Source: Pascua guehoae
Taxonomy: Eukaryota; Basidiomycota; Tremellomycetes; Trichosporonales; Trichosporonaceae
Assembly (NCBI GenBank): GCA_001600415.1
Contig: BCJX01000005.1
Span: 842,727-906,726, forward strand
DNA: 64,000 bases
Direction: 5' to 3'
The position numbers were made by a program, and so were the translations under genes. Positions 52,066-63,371 of this stretch are shown here, in pieces. Every line of letters begins with the position of its first letter. The stretch's first letter is position 1. Under the pieces are notes generated by a model. The model made no database searches. It was not told where the DNA came from and saw nothing but the letters and a program-made list of their open reading frames with translations.

Positions 52066-54535
52066 ATGACGACCCACCAGTTTCACGCAGACTGGATATC
52101 CGGCAATGACGCTGGAACACTCCAATCGTCGTCCAAGGGCAAAGGAAAGGCTTCTTCGGGCTCTTGGCAAGCACTTGGTAAGTTTCACGTAGCCGTGCTG
52201 CATTGAACGAGTACGTACTAATCGGCAAGGTGTTCCTCCGCCCCTCGTACGAGCTCTTCAGCTTCGCGGATTCAAGAACCCCACGCCTATTCAACGTTCG
52301 GCCATCCCCAGCGCAATGGCATCCCCTCCAAGGGATATTCTTGGAATGGCCCGGACAGGCTCTGGAAAGACTCTCGCCTATCTCGTACCAATGCTCCATC
52401 GCCTCGGTGGTGTTCGGGGAAGCGATTCTCAAGGTATCCGAGCATTGATTCTGTGCCCCAGTCGTGAGCTTGCTATACAAGTGCTCAAGGCGGGGAAAGA
52501 CCTCTCTCGGAGCCTGAATGCCGGTGCCGAGAAAGCTCAATCTCTGCGATGGAGTGTAGTGATGGGTGGCGAATCACTGGAGGCTCAGTTCGAGGCGATT
52601 TCGAATAACCCGGACATGTAAGTAACCCATGGAGGCCCCGCTAACTAGCAGCGTCATTGCAACCCCCGGCCGTTTCCTACACCTCGTCGTTGAGATGGAC
52701 CTTGACCTTCGCGGCGTTGACATGGTGATCTATGATGAGGCCGACCGGTGAGATTGAGCTATTCCTGCCGTCGCTAATGCTAGTCTCTTTGAGATGGGGT
52801 TCGAGCTGCAACTGCGAGAAATTCTTCACCGTCTTCCTGCCAATCGCCATAGCCTTCTCTTTTCGGCAACGCTGCCCTCATCCCTCGCCGAATTCGCAAA
52901 GGCGGGCCTAACCAACCCGGAGTTCATCCGGCTTGATACAGAGCACCGCATCAGTCCGGATCTCAACGTGGCGTTTTTCCCTGTCAAGCCTGATGAGAAA
53001 GACGCCGCTCTCCTCGTCCTTCTTCGTGACGTTCTCAAGATTCCTGTGGCCACCAGCGTCGCAACGGATTGCCCAAAGGCGATCATCTTCGCGTCTACCA
53101 AACACCATGTCGAGTATCTGTCTGTCCTTCTACAGGCTGCTGGATACCGAGCCTCGTTCATTTATGGCTCTTTGGATCAGCATGCTCGCCAGCAACAACT
53201 GCGCCTATTCCGCCAAAGCCAGACCGAATTGCTGGTTGTAACCGACGTCGCGGCACGCGGCCTCGACATTCCTGCCATGGAGCACGTTATCAACTTCGAT
53301 TTTCCGTCTGGAGTTCGAGTCTTTGTTCACCGCGTTGGTCGTACTGCCCGCGCAGGACAGCAAGGATACGCATGGACGTTGGTCACTCGCGAAGAAATGC
53401 CATACCTGCAGGACCTCGAACTCTTCCTCGAGCGACCGATTTTTTCTAACCGCCAACTCTATGGCACCATCCCTCGGGAACCTTTGGAATCAGCTGTCGA
53501 ATTCATCCACCAGAGCCTCGATGTGTCTGAGTCCCAGCTTGTTCTACTCCGCGAGGTTATGCGGCGTGGCCAGTCCATGTTTGAGCGATCGCGGTCGAAA
53601 GCTAGTCGGGAAGCTTACAAGGCGATTAAGGCTCAACCTACCGAAGCGGCTCCAATTCATCCCGCGTTTGAAGGAAAGGACGGAGCGCCCACAGACGATG
53701 CTCAGGGTGCGCTTCGAGAGAGTCTCCTGGCCTCAATCCAAGGATACAATCCTTCCGAGACGATCTTTGAGATTGGCTCTCGTGGTCAACAGCCCTCTGC
53801 GGTCCTCATGAAACAGCGGCGACTCGCCATTGCACAGCACCGTGCTCGACGGCCTGCTTCAACTCCCAACGCTGGGGGAAACATGGAACTATCCGCTCCT
53901 GTACGTCGGACAAACGGTATCTGACTAATATAACAGAAACCCACTGTCGCCACTGCCGGCGTAAAATCGTACCGGGACCCCAATTTCTTCCTTCCCCATG
54001 AGAACGTGGAGACAAACAGAGAGAAGGGGTACGACTATGCTCCACAGACGCCTGCACACTTGCTGACTCTTCTCTTAGCTACTCGTTGAAAGACGGAGCC
54101 TCGTTTGCCGAGCACGCTCGGGCGGCAACGCTTGACCTGAATGCGGACGAGGGCGAAGCTCAACGTGCGCAGAAGACAAGTCAATTAAAGTGGGACCGCA
54201 AAAAGAAGCGCTTTGTCAAGGGCGATCGCTCCACAGATGGGGATCAGGCGATGATTCGCGGTGAGAGCGGTGCCCTCCTTCCTGCGACATTCAAGAGTGG
54301 CAAGTATGCTGCGTGGAAGCAGCAGTCTCGCCTTGCACCCAGAGGGGGCGACAAACCCTCAATGTCTAGTGCTGTCCCAGGTCCTCGACGTTCGACTAAG
54401 GGACTCGCCACGGCTGAACACATTCTCAAGGATCGCCGTGTGAAGCAGAAGGTGCGTAGGAGAGCAGGCGTGGATGGATTGCTGACTGGCGCCCAGCGGA
54501 AGGATAAAAATGGACGTACACGTAGGGAAAGGTAG
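52066..54535 (+). CDS. DBP10: DEAD-box RNA helicase Dbp10 (60S biogenesis)
   Basis: Six exons: 52066-52177, 52230-52617, 52652-52747, 52784-53900, 53937-54028, 54079-54535, 753 residues. Helicase motifs in order: Q motif [13 protein letters not shown], motif I ARTGSGKT, Ia CPSRELAIQ, Ib ATPGR, II DEAD (YDEADRLFEMGF), [33 protein letters not shown] and [18 protein letters not shown] directly after DEAD and the C-terminal DBP10CT-like region ([28 protein letters not shown], basic tail [12 protein letters not shown]) identify Dbp10/DDX54. It remodels rRNA in nucleolar pre-60S particles. The introns are 34-52 bp. The donor of intron 5 (GTACGA) is weak, but the phases and the domain both need the splice. 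Confidence 0.93.
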
Positions 54536-54669
54536 CCAGGAGGCACAACGACCTGCCTTTAAGAATGAGACTCTACACGACCCAAGCACCCAATCGTGGC
54601 ATATGTGTCGGTACTATGGAATATTCCGTCTGCATGACTTCATACAATGCAGAAATGATTCATGGGTGT

Positions 54670-56773
54670 CTATGCTCCCAATGTTTCCTCGTGGTAGTCA
54701 ACTGCAGGTTCACCCGACCGAGGGCCCCAAATAGATGTGACGTTCTTAACTGCCGCACGTGTGGCGTGGAGCAGCGATTGGGGGCCACATACTGCATATC
54801 AGCACGGGGCATCACTCTCCTTCGCGTACCTGTTATTCCCAAACGATCTCCCGCAACGTCCATGGCATCCTTGACGACCGCCGTGAGCTCCGCTCGGCCC
54901 TCATGCCAGTGGACGATCTTAGGCGCAGGTTGGTATCCCTGGACCTGAAGGCGGTCAACAGTGGGGGCCATGGCGTGACCATGTGGGAGCTCGGTGGACA
55001 TTGGCATGGCGTGGTCGTCAAGTCGAGACCGAGTAACGAAAATATGAATGGTGGCAGTAAGATCGTCTCGCAGATGTAGCGCATCTGTCGCTTGTTTGAG
55101 CAGTTGAGTGATCCAGTCAATGTCGCCCGCCTGACGAACGTGCCAAACAAGTCGCAAGTGCTTGATTTGCGCCTTCCTTGAATGCAGCAGGGCCAGAAAG
55201 TGTGACAGGCAATAGGTAATACCAGTGCCACCTGTATCTGTAAGCAAGGAACATATACGCTGACCAACCTGCAAGCAACAGAACTGCGTCATATCCGTCC
55301 AAATGATGTACAGTGCCATATGGTCCGTCCAGGAATATTGGGATGTTCGTGGTGATTGGACCAGGGACGGCGTCTCTTAGGCGTCTGGTTGCACCAGCAT
55401 GAACACGGAGAATGAACACGGCAGTGTTATCGCCGTCCGTCGGCACGTTGGCAAAGGAGAATGGGTGGGACTCGTGAGGGCTTTGAGTAACGGATGGAAT
55501 TGACAAATAACTAGAGTTAGAATGACCTGGCAAGTCCACGTACGCGTGCTGTCCAGCCGACCAGCTGAGGGAAGAACGCCGAATTTGAAGCCTGATCACG
55601 TCGGGTCCTATGAGCTCTACGACGTTGGAATCGCGAAGTTGAGCCTTTCCACGACGTAGCCGTGTCTTGTTGGCGAACACGACGCGGGTCAAGCGAAGAG
55701 CTCGATCAAGGCCCCATAGCGCGAGTGCCGGCTGGATTATCAGACTGGATACTAACAGGTAAGCTCACCCAAATCCAATACAGGAGCCGTTCCCAGTGGA
55801 ACATGGCACCAACAAGGAAGCAGCTGCAAGTGAGTTTTGGTTGACAATGATGTCTCAAGGCTTACATCGTCAACAGGATGTGCGACAGGATAAAAAACTC
55901 CCAAGCCACTCGTCGAACAATCCGAAAGCTGGTTGTCCAAAGGAGCGTAAAGGCAAAGAGGGCAACCAGTCCCTGGAGAGTGTCAGTCGCGGACAAAACA
56001 GCCACTTACCCAAATGATATAAGCTCGCTTGAAGTGTCCTTCATCCCATACCCTGGGAGTCCAAGCAACGGCATGGATCCAACTGCATAACAAGCATGCC
56101 CGTGATGCAGCACGATGCAAAAAGTTGAGCTTTTGGTATGTGATGCCGGTCAAGAGAGAGATGGGATTGTTCTTGGTGATGAGGAGCAGAATGAGAGGCA
56201 TTTGACTGAACGCCTGAATCGTGAGCACATTGAGGATGGCGATGTTCGCTCACCATTACGCCCATCTGGTTGGCGAGGTTATTTCGACCGCCAACGACTG
56301 GAGACGTGGTAAGTGTCTAGTCGTCCTCCTTCAACCTACTCACGAGTTGTGGTGTTGACAGAAAAGTAGAATAGCACGCCACAGTAAAGACCCGTGAAAA
56401 GGGCATCGCCCAGGGTATCGGGTCCGTAGAGCCAGGGGGGAAGTGTGGTCAGACACAGTGCTCGCTGCAAGTGCTGATCGGCCGCAACCGCAAGCTTTCC
56501 CAAGCGTGATCTCGTTCTGCCCTCTTCCGGAGACCGGCGTGCACGAGTTCTGTCATCCCATCTTCGATACAGAGACAGGGATAGATGCCGGAGTGCGAGG
56601 GCGAGGACAACGAGGAGCGTAATTGCACACATGTACCGACTGGCGTACCAGTGATACTTTTTGGGTTTTGGGGGTCCGCTGTGTTTGCCTTTGCTGGGCC
56701 CCAGCTCCAAAGGCTGCAAGGGGATACCGGATTGCGAGGCAATGGTGGCAGCCAGAATGACTTGGTCGGCCAT
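54670..56773 (-). CDS. Ferric/cupric reductase, FRE family
   Basis: Eight exons: 56773-56344, 56297-56254, 56213-56010, 55972-55866, 55823-55769, 55731-55269, 55231-54830, 54791-54670, 608 residues. All introns are 36-46 bp. Membrane part: two bis-histidine pairs spaced 14 residues apart, His191/His205 (HRAASRACLLCSWIH) and His257/His271 (HILLTICFLVGAMFH), which bind two haems. Cytosolic part: FAD-binding SHPFSFANV, NADPH-binding LLLAGGTGITYCLSHFLALL, and near the end VCGPQSLLHATR, finishing VDYHEETLGA. The protein reduces extracellular Fe(III) or Cu(II) at the plasma membrane (or vacuole) for uptake. ATCTGATAA, the fungal iron-responsive GATA-factor consensus, lies 438 bp upstream. The whole bis-His set is recovered only after splicing exons 3 to 5. 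Confidence 0.92.
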
Positions 56774-57065
56774 TGTGACGGGAGGATTCAGAGTGCGAGG
56801 CGAGAAAAGAAGAGAGGGGGCGAGAGGCAAGGAAGTGTTTGAATAGAGTGGCGAGGATTGAGAGCGAAAGGTTGGATGTGGTCTCGCTTCATAGCGACCG
56901 AGGTGTCCGATGCGTGGTGGTTGTGTGTTGGCTTGAGCGTTGAGACGTCTTGCACTTTGCGTTGCAGTATCGGCCGGGAATGGCTGCGGAGGGTGCGGAG
57001 GGTGTGGAGGATGTGGAGGATGCGGATCGTTCGGGCATCACCGCGACTAAGGGCGGGCAAACTGT

Positions 57066-57140
57066 ACTTGCACAGTACAGTACAGCAACTATACAGCACT
57101 ACTGTACACGGCTGTACGGCTGTACTGTACCGTACGGGCC
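57066..57140. repeat. GTACAG/CTGTAC-rich imperfect repeat
   Basis: Interleaved CAGTACAGTACAGCA and GGCTGTACGGCTGTACTGTA units, some forming inverted pairs, within the ferric reductase upstream region. Confidence 0.6.
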
Positions 57141-57210
57141 CAACCGCGGTTGTGTCTGGGTGTGGGGGAAGGGGGGGTGGGTGCGTGTGTACGCAGCGTG
57201 TGTGTGTGTA

Positions 57211-57219
57211 ATCTGATAA
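57211..57219 (+). promoter_or_regulatory. ATCTGATAA, iron-GATA (Sre/Urbs1/Cir1-type) site
   Basis: A perfect match to ATCWGATAA, the extended site bound by fungal iron-sensing GATA repressors, 438 bp upstream of the ferric reductase ATG and 488 bp upstream of the methyltransferase ATG. Confidence 0.55.
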
Positions 57220-57706
57220 CGGATGGCCTAGAGTAGTACAGTAGTACGCGGGGGCATTTCTGTATCCCGTTTACCCTCACTCCCTCCCTGAAGGCCAAGC
57301 ACAAGCAAGCTCGAGCAAGCTCGGCCAAGTCGGGCCGGAGATTGGCGGTGATTAACACGTGGCTAATTTGTGGCATTTTTCGGCTTGAACCCATTCTTGC
57401 ACTCTTCTGCAACATGTTCAGAATTCATCCAACTGCTCTTCCGGCCGGCACATGGCACACATCGACAATATCCATCATGCGCCAACCCCGATTCGTCATT
57501 GTCATCTGGCCACAGCGCCCTGCCCAAGCATCACCATGTCTTGGCAGCTTGGCAAACTATTGTCCTGCGCTGATGGCGTCCCCTCTACGGCTGCTCTTGG
57601 CATGGCTGTACTCTACTGACCGCTGCATCTCTTGGCCACTACCCATTCCTCAAATCTTCTCAATACAACAGCCATTTCACTCTTCACTGTCCCAGTCTCG
57701 ACGACC

Positions 57707-58396
57707 ATGACTGTTGACTACTCATCACGCTCCTATTGGGAGACAAGATTGGCCAACGAAAAGCACTCAGGCTTTGAGTGGCTTGTATCATCCGATTCTA
57801 TCATCCCACTCGTCTCCACCCACGTCCACGCAACGGTGGCGGCAGCGGGAGCTGAGGTTCCTCTCCGCGTCTTGCACTTCGGGTGCGGCTCGTCGTCGCT
57901 GGGATCAGTCATCCAGGACCACCTCTGCAGCCGTGTATGCGTTACCGATGCCGACTATGCGAGCGCGGGTGTTGCTACACCATCATCTGCCACTCGACCT
58001 TCAACAACACGGTCGCGGCAATTCGACATTCTGTCGCTGCCAGACCTGCTCGCCGCTTCGCCAGTCGATGGCTGGGATCTGCTTATCGATAAATCGACAG
58101 CAGATGCAATATCGTGCGGCCCCCCTCTTAAAGCGACTGGCGCTGAGTCGCTGTCCGAGCCGCTCGAGGTTCTGTGCGCCAACCTCTCTCGTGTGACCCG
58201 ACCAGGGTGTCGCTGGATAAGCATATCCTACTCGTCGACCCGATACGACTTTCTTGACGAATACGAGGAGCCGCGATATTGGCGAGTGCTCGACAAGGTT
58301 GCCATTTCGCTCCACTCGACAACTGAAGATGGTGCGGACGGCGTGGTTTATCGCCCTGAGATTGGTGTTTGGGCATGGGTGTTAGGAAGGATTTGA
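57707..58396 (+). CDS. Class I SAM-dependent methyltransferase, EEF1AKMT4/METTL13-like
   Basis: Single exon, 229 residues, starting MTVDYSSRSYWETRLANE. The N-terminal Y-W-x-x-R ... FEWL segment is typical of METTL13/EEF1AKMT4-type lysine methyltransferases. SAM-binding motif I is VLHFGCGSSSLG (about residues 59-70). Asp in CVTDADYAS is the motif II acidic residue, followed by FDILSLPDLL, and WDLLIDKSTADAI replaces the usual D-V-V-x-x-K-G-T-x-D-A block. The protein ends with a strand ...GVWAWVLGRI. It probably methylates a protein such as elongation factor 1A; the substrate is inferred from similarity only. Cytosolic, no signal peptide. Confidence 0.75.
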   Translation: MTVDYSSRSYWETRLANEKHSGFEWLVSSDSIIPLVSTHVHATVAAAGAEVPLRVLHFGCGSSSLGSVIQDHLCSRVCVTDADYASAGVATPSSATRPSTTRSRQFDILSLPDLLAASPVDGWDLLIDKSTADAISCGPPLKATGAESLSEPLEVLCANLSRVTRPGCRWISISYSSTRYDFLDEYEEPRYWRVLDKVAISLHSTTEDGADGVVYRPEIGVWAWVLGRI

Positions 58397-58581
58397 GGCG
58401 CGTACCGTACGTCTGCTTCAGGAATACGTATGCGTTGTACATGTTCATCTCATTTCACACCACGCTACATGAATTCCCCCACATAAACTGTAAGCAAAGT
58501 CTTGTTATGCAAGCCCAAGGCGAGTTGCTGGCCGTCGTGCCGCCATGCCATCGCCATCTGGTCCATCAGCATAATTTCCGA

Positions 58582-60954
58582 TCACCTATGTAAGCTCACC
58601 ATCATTGGCTTGTCACGGGCGCTTTGCCGCTCCAGCTCCTCGTCGATTTCATGCGCTTTCAAGGACTGTCCAGTCTGTTCGGTTAGGATAACCCAAGACC
58701 ACATGCGAACTAACCTCGACATCCCACAAAATCAGCTTGCCATTCCAACCGCCGCCAGCGAGGATACCCGCGGGACGTCCAGGACTCAGTGGGGAAAAGG
58801 CAATAGAGCCTGTTCCCGATTCCAGTCCGCGGAGCACGTGGATACACTCCCCCGACAAGGCATCGAACAGTTTAACCGTTGAGTCCTGGCCTCCGCTGCA
58901 AGAGTCAGTAATTGCAGAAGAGATGATACGCACGCGGCAACAATCATCCTACCGTCTTGACAAGTCGGACTCCACTCCAACGTGTTCATGCGTTTATTCT
59001 CCACTCCGCCGCTTACAACGGAGAGGCGGTTGACGCAGTACTCTGACCCAGGTGAGACGGTCATCTGGAAGAAATCATCAGTCGACGGCTCCTTCTCGCG
59101 AGGCTGCTTGCTGGGGGACAACGATCGACTTGCGGTGCCTCGGTCGGTCGGATAATGAGGCAGTTTCCAGATCATGATGCTGCCATCGTCGGACACGGAC
59201 GCCAAAAGACGGTCGTGAGCGGGGCTGCCTGGTCGTGGAGGGGACCACTTGACTCTGGTAACATCGTCCGTGTGTCCCTTGAGTGTAAATCGCGGGCGGC
59301 GGTCATTTGCTCGGTAGATGAAGATTGTGTGGTCGTTGCCCCCCGATGCAAAGATGTCGTCATCCAGCCAGTCGACGTCGTTTACCTCCTTACTGTGAGA
59401 TTCAAAACTCAGTTGCTTTGGAGACTTTAGATCGAAGTCGAGCACGAAAAGACAGACGGTGAAGTCATCCTTTGCCGCCAACAAGGACGTGCCAGAAGGA
59501 TTGAACTTGAGAGAGTTGATGGCTCCTCGACCGTACGTCAGGATACCTTGCAGTTGACCTGATGGCGTAAAGAGGCGACCGACTCCATCTGATGCTGCTG
59601 ACGTCAGAAAGTTCGAGACTGCCAGTCTCACCGGTTGCGAATACTGTGCCATCAGGGTGCCAGACTAATGCAGTGACAGCCTTCTTGCCACTGTCGATGG
59701 ATTTGTGGCTGATTGAGAAGGGCTTCTTGACAAGTTGTAGCGCATGGCTCGAGCGGTCCTTCGGTTCGGCGAAATTCCAGAGCTTGGCGGTTCCGTCGCT
59801 GCTGCCCGTGACCAAAACCTCCTTGTCCTTTGGATTCCAGGCTAGACACGTCACCTATTGTATCAGGTCTTATTCGAGTGTGATTGACTTACCGCGTCGC
59901 GATGTTCACTCCAGTTCCCCCCATTGGGCTCAGTAGAAGGAGACCGTCCTTGACTGGAATCGATTGTACGCCGCGAGGATACTTTGATTTTACCAGTCGT
60001 TTCAGAGGTTTTGGTGTTGGTTTCTCTCAGCCTCTTGTGCCGCGGACCAACGTCTACACCCGCGCTGTCAGAATTGTGCCCCCAATCTTGAACATCGTCG
60101 GTCAAAGCGGGTGCCGCTGGTCCAGACGTGGAGGTCGACTTCGTCGTGGGATCGCTATCCACCTCGACTACTGACACCCTAGGTGCCAGCGGAGGGGAGT
60201 CTGAATGACCTTTGCGTTTGCCCTTGCCGATAACAGTTGGAGGTGGGCCATCGAGGTCTCGCTCGGGGGGAGAGGAGTTTGACGACGATGCCTTTGTAAT
60301 GGCCGGTCGAGATACCGGTGAAGGTTGAGGAGGAAAGGGCTCGGGGCGCTTCAATGGCGGCGAGGAAGCGAGTGGCTCCGATTTGTCATCGCCCGAGCAG
60401 GTATGAGGCAGGACAAGATGGAACGGTGAGCGACAATTGGATACAGGGGACTCCTGGTCGGCGAAGAAATGACATCAGCGCACCAAAAGGGGAGCAACGT
60501 TCAACAGCACTCACTGCACTAGACGGTGCAACATGTCGCTCAATCTCCTCCCACCTCAGCGCCTTCCAAAGCTTTCGAACGAGCTCGCCTCTGGGAATTT
60601 TATCGTTGCCGCTTCCAAAGACACTGGAAGAAGGGGGCTTTGAGGCTCCATTGGCGCTTCTGCTCGACAATGGAGGTCGCTGCGATGTGGAAGACGTTGT
60701 GGGGTAGGATGGGTTGAACGATTGAAACAGTGGTGTTGACGAAAGAGACGATTCGGCAAGCAATGAGAATGCTGTATGGGTAAAGTTGGACTCGACGAGA
60801 TACTGTAGTGGTTGTCAGCTGGGCGGCTTGGTAGCGAGAGAAACGGGTGAGTAGAATGGCGCACCAAGTAGACGAGAATGTTGATTTCGTCACTGCAGAG
60901 TCTGATGTGGCTGGTTACATCTCCATCGTCGACGGGAATATGATCGAGTTGCAT
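58582..60954 (-). CDS. TBL1/Sif2-like LisH-WD40 protein (Set3/HDAC complex)
   Basis: Seven exons: 60954-60865, 60802-60515, 60453-59893, 59854-59632, 59597-58934, 58895-58715, 58674-58582, 699 residues. An N-terminal LisH motif crosses intron 1: SDEINILVYL joined to YLVESNFTHTAF, as in TBL1/TBL1XR1 and yeast Sif2. A long Ser/Pro/Lys-rich linker follows (residues ~130-300, including KGKRKGHSDSPP). Then comes a WD40 propeller: VTCLAWNPKDKEVLVTGSSD, LTYGRGAINSLKFNPSGTSL, SHSKEVNDVDWLDDDIFASG, LKGHTDDVTRVKWSPP, GGQDSTVKLFDALSGECIH, and a last blade GGGWNGKLILWDVE. Such proteins tetramerise through LisH and anchor histone deacetylases in Set3C or NCoR-type corepressors. The start could lie a few codons further in. 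Confidence 0.85.
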
Positions 60955-61981
60955 TGTCGACAATGCGGTGTCCTTGGTGTTTCGAGCGTGGATGGATGGG
61001 TGGATGAATGGACGAAGGATGGAGGTGCGGTAAGGGGAAGAGAGAGGGAGACAGAGCAATTGCAACCAGTGTGGTAGTCGAGTTGGGGGGGCCATAGGCA
61101 TTGTATTTGGTGCCTTATGCCTGATGCCAATGACGGGTACCATGCAGCATGGCATGCATGGGGTGTGCAGAGTGGCGATTCACGCAGTAGTTGACCGCCA
61201 TTGTTTGTAGGTCACGTGCATGACAACTAACACCGTGTCGGTCTCCCATGCTGACACCACGTGGCAACAAGCGCCACATGTGTGCAGGCTTTATATCCCC
61301 GCTGAACGGGGAGTAGTCTGTGTTGATTGATGCAGATATTTGTGTGCCGGTCGGTCTGCCTGCCTGGCGGCCTGGAGGTCTGTGCACAAGACGCCAAGGG
61401 GCGATTCAATCCCCTGCCCTGTTACCTGTTGCCCTGTGCTGGCGGGCCTGCCCGTACACCGTACGCCGTACGCCCGTGGCTTTGGCAGGCACGCGCGACG
61501 CGCGCCCATGGCGGCACATTGCTGTGGTCTCTGCTGCCCCAGCATGCGTGGGCCATTTGCCCTCTGTGCCCTCTGTGCCGCATGTGCCGCCCCCCTCTGT
61601 GCGCTGCGTCTCCTCGCCCCAGGTCGTGCCGGGCAGGCCCAGCGTATGCGGCCCTACTGTAGACGAGCATAGACTGGCACGCGTCCACAAGGCCAGTATG
61701 GCTGCGCGCAGGCATTGACGCACCACGCACCAACCTCGTCCTCGCTGGCAGCCGGCAGATGGGCCTGGTAGGCAGGCAGGCAGGCAGACAGGCCGGCAGG
61801 CCGGCATCAGATGAATGAATGAATGAATGAATCAATGGATGGATGGATGGATGGCTCATTTCTGTTTGTGCCCCGTTCACAGCCTCCCTCTTTCATCCTT
61901 TGCCTCATCCTCGTTCAGCACCCCACAGTTTGTCAGCGACTCGGGACCCATTGGGGCACAATCGATATCACCGCCGACAAC
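60955..61981. other. Divergent promoter region, 1.03 kb
   Basis: Between the TBL1-like and TMEM115-like start codons. It includes CACGTG cores at 61210 and 61259 and a composite microsatellite. No exon supported. Confidence 0.5.
61769..61855. repeat. Composite tetranucleotide microsatellite
   Basis: (GGCA)n, then CCGG-containing units, then (ATGA)n and (TGGA)n in direct succession, about 130 bp upstream of the TMEM115-like ATG. Confidence 0.85.
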
Positions 61982-63252
61982 ATGCCGGCCATCTCCTTTT
62001 TGCCCTTTCTCCAAACCGTCCCGACTGGGACCCGCATCCTGACCGTCCTTCTCATCGTGTCCAGCCTCGCCCAGGTCGTCTTTGCCACCCTAGTCCGCCG
62101 AAACGCGTCCATCCTCCCCAAACCTGGTCACGAACTTCCTTGGCTGGTCCTTCTGCCGAAGATTAGCTGGAAGTTTCCCTGGACATTACTGAGTGCTGGA
62201 TTTGTCGAGCTGAATGTTGTAGAGGTTTGTAACTGTTTGTTCGTCGTAGTGTCCAATGCTGACGTCCGTTTCACAGTTCATTGTCTCGCTCATCGCCATA
62301 CCCTTTGCCTGCCGGTACCTCGAGCGGCTATGGGGTCTCCGCGAGCTGCTTAGGTTCTCAGCAGTTGTCATTGTCGGCTCTAACGTTATCGCGTTCGGCT
62401 TTGCCTGGCTGGCGTATTTGCTTGTTGGCTCTGAGATTGCCATGTGGGTAACGATTATTCACAAACGCAAGGTCAGCTGACATTACCAGTTCTCATGCTC
62501 CCTATCATGGCCTCTCTGGCCTTCAGTCTGGCCTTCTGGTTGCATTCACTCAAATCATCCCCGAGCATCAAATTCAACTGTTTGGAGTCCTCAAAGCTCG
62601 CGTCAAGGTTGGGAAGTGGGACACGACATCCTGCTGACTGCCCAGACCATTCCCGGGCTCTATCTGCTCGTCTCCAACGTCCTTGTCATTGTGCTGGGAC
62701 CCTCGCCATTCATCCTGATTCAGTTTGGCTTCTTCGTCGCATGGATCTATCTTCGGTTCCTCAAACTGTCCGAAAATGGAGAGTATCGGGGCGACCGCAG
62801 CGAAACCTTTGCGTTTCAGTATTGGTTCCCTCCCATCATTCGGTTCGTCCCCAACAACCTCAATGACCAATTGTCACTGACGTGTGTTCGATTACAGACC
62901 ATACGTTGCTGTGCTCGCGAATCATGTCTTCCAAGTGGCCGTCAAGTTGCGCTTGATCCAGCCTTGGGACGAAGCGCATGGTGGCAATTACTCCATTCTC
63001 CCCGGCCCAGGAGGCGCAGGTGGAGCCCGCGCCGAGGCGGAACGCCGAAGGTGGGCTTCATGAGGGTGATGTAGGGTGATAACTGACTTCTGCAGGGCTG
63101 TTGCTCTTCGGGCTCTGGACGCTCGCCTCGCTTCGGCGTCACCCGCTCCGCCTGCAGTGCCCGCGACCGAGCAGGCAAAGGTTGCCTCCAACGCAACACC
63201 ATCCTCCATCCCCGTGTCTCCAGAAGCCCCTACAGAGCCCAGTACATCGTAG
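61982..63252 (+). CDS. TMEM115-like Golgi membrane protein (DUF1751, rhomboid-like)
   Basis: Six exons: 61982-62224, 62277-62443, 62490-62607, 62646-62842, 62898-63050, 63096-63252, 344 residues. Several transmembrane helices: TRILTVLLIVSSLAQVVFAT, FIVSLIAIPFACRYLERLWG, FSAVVIVGSNVIAFGFAWLA and LYLLVSNVLVIVLGPSPFIL. Family signatures are FPWTLLSAGFVELNVVEFIV and HGLSGLQSGLLVAFTQIIPE followed by HQIQLF. The cytosolic tail is Ala/Pro-rich. TMEM115 and yeast YOL107W are rhomboid-fold proteins without a catalytic dyad that act in Golgi-to-ER retrograde transport. I see no GxSG serine motif here either. All introns are 38-52 bp; the donors GTTTGT, GTTGGG and GTTCGT are non-canonical at +3, but the phases are consistent. 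Confidence 0.88.
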
Positions 63253-63371
63253 ATGACAGAACCAAGTCAAACTGAGACGAACATTGTTAACGACAATGTA
63301 TCAATCATTCCATGACCTGTGAAACAATTGGAGAGAAAGAGTCCTTGCATACAGAGATGGAACGGGGATAC

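Larger units (their letters stand above)
56774..57706. other. Divergent promoter region ferric reductase / methyltransferase
   Basis: 933 bp between start codons, with GTACAG-rich repeats at 57066-57140, a GTGT run at 57185-57210 and an ATCTGATAA site. No exon seen. Confidence 0.55.
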
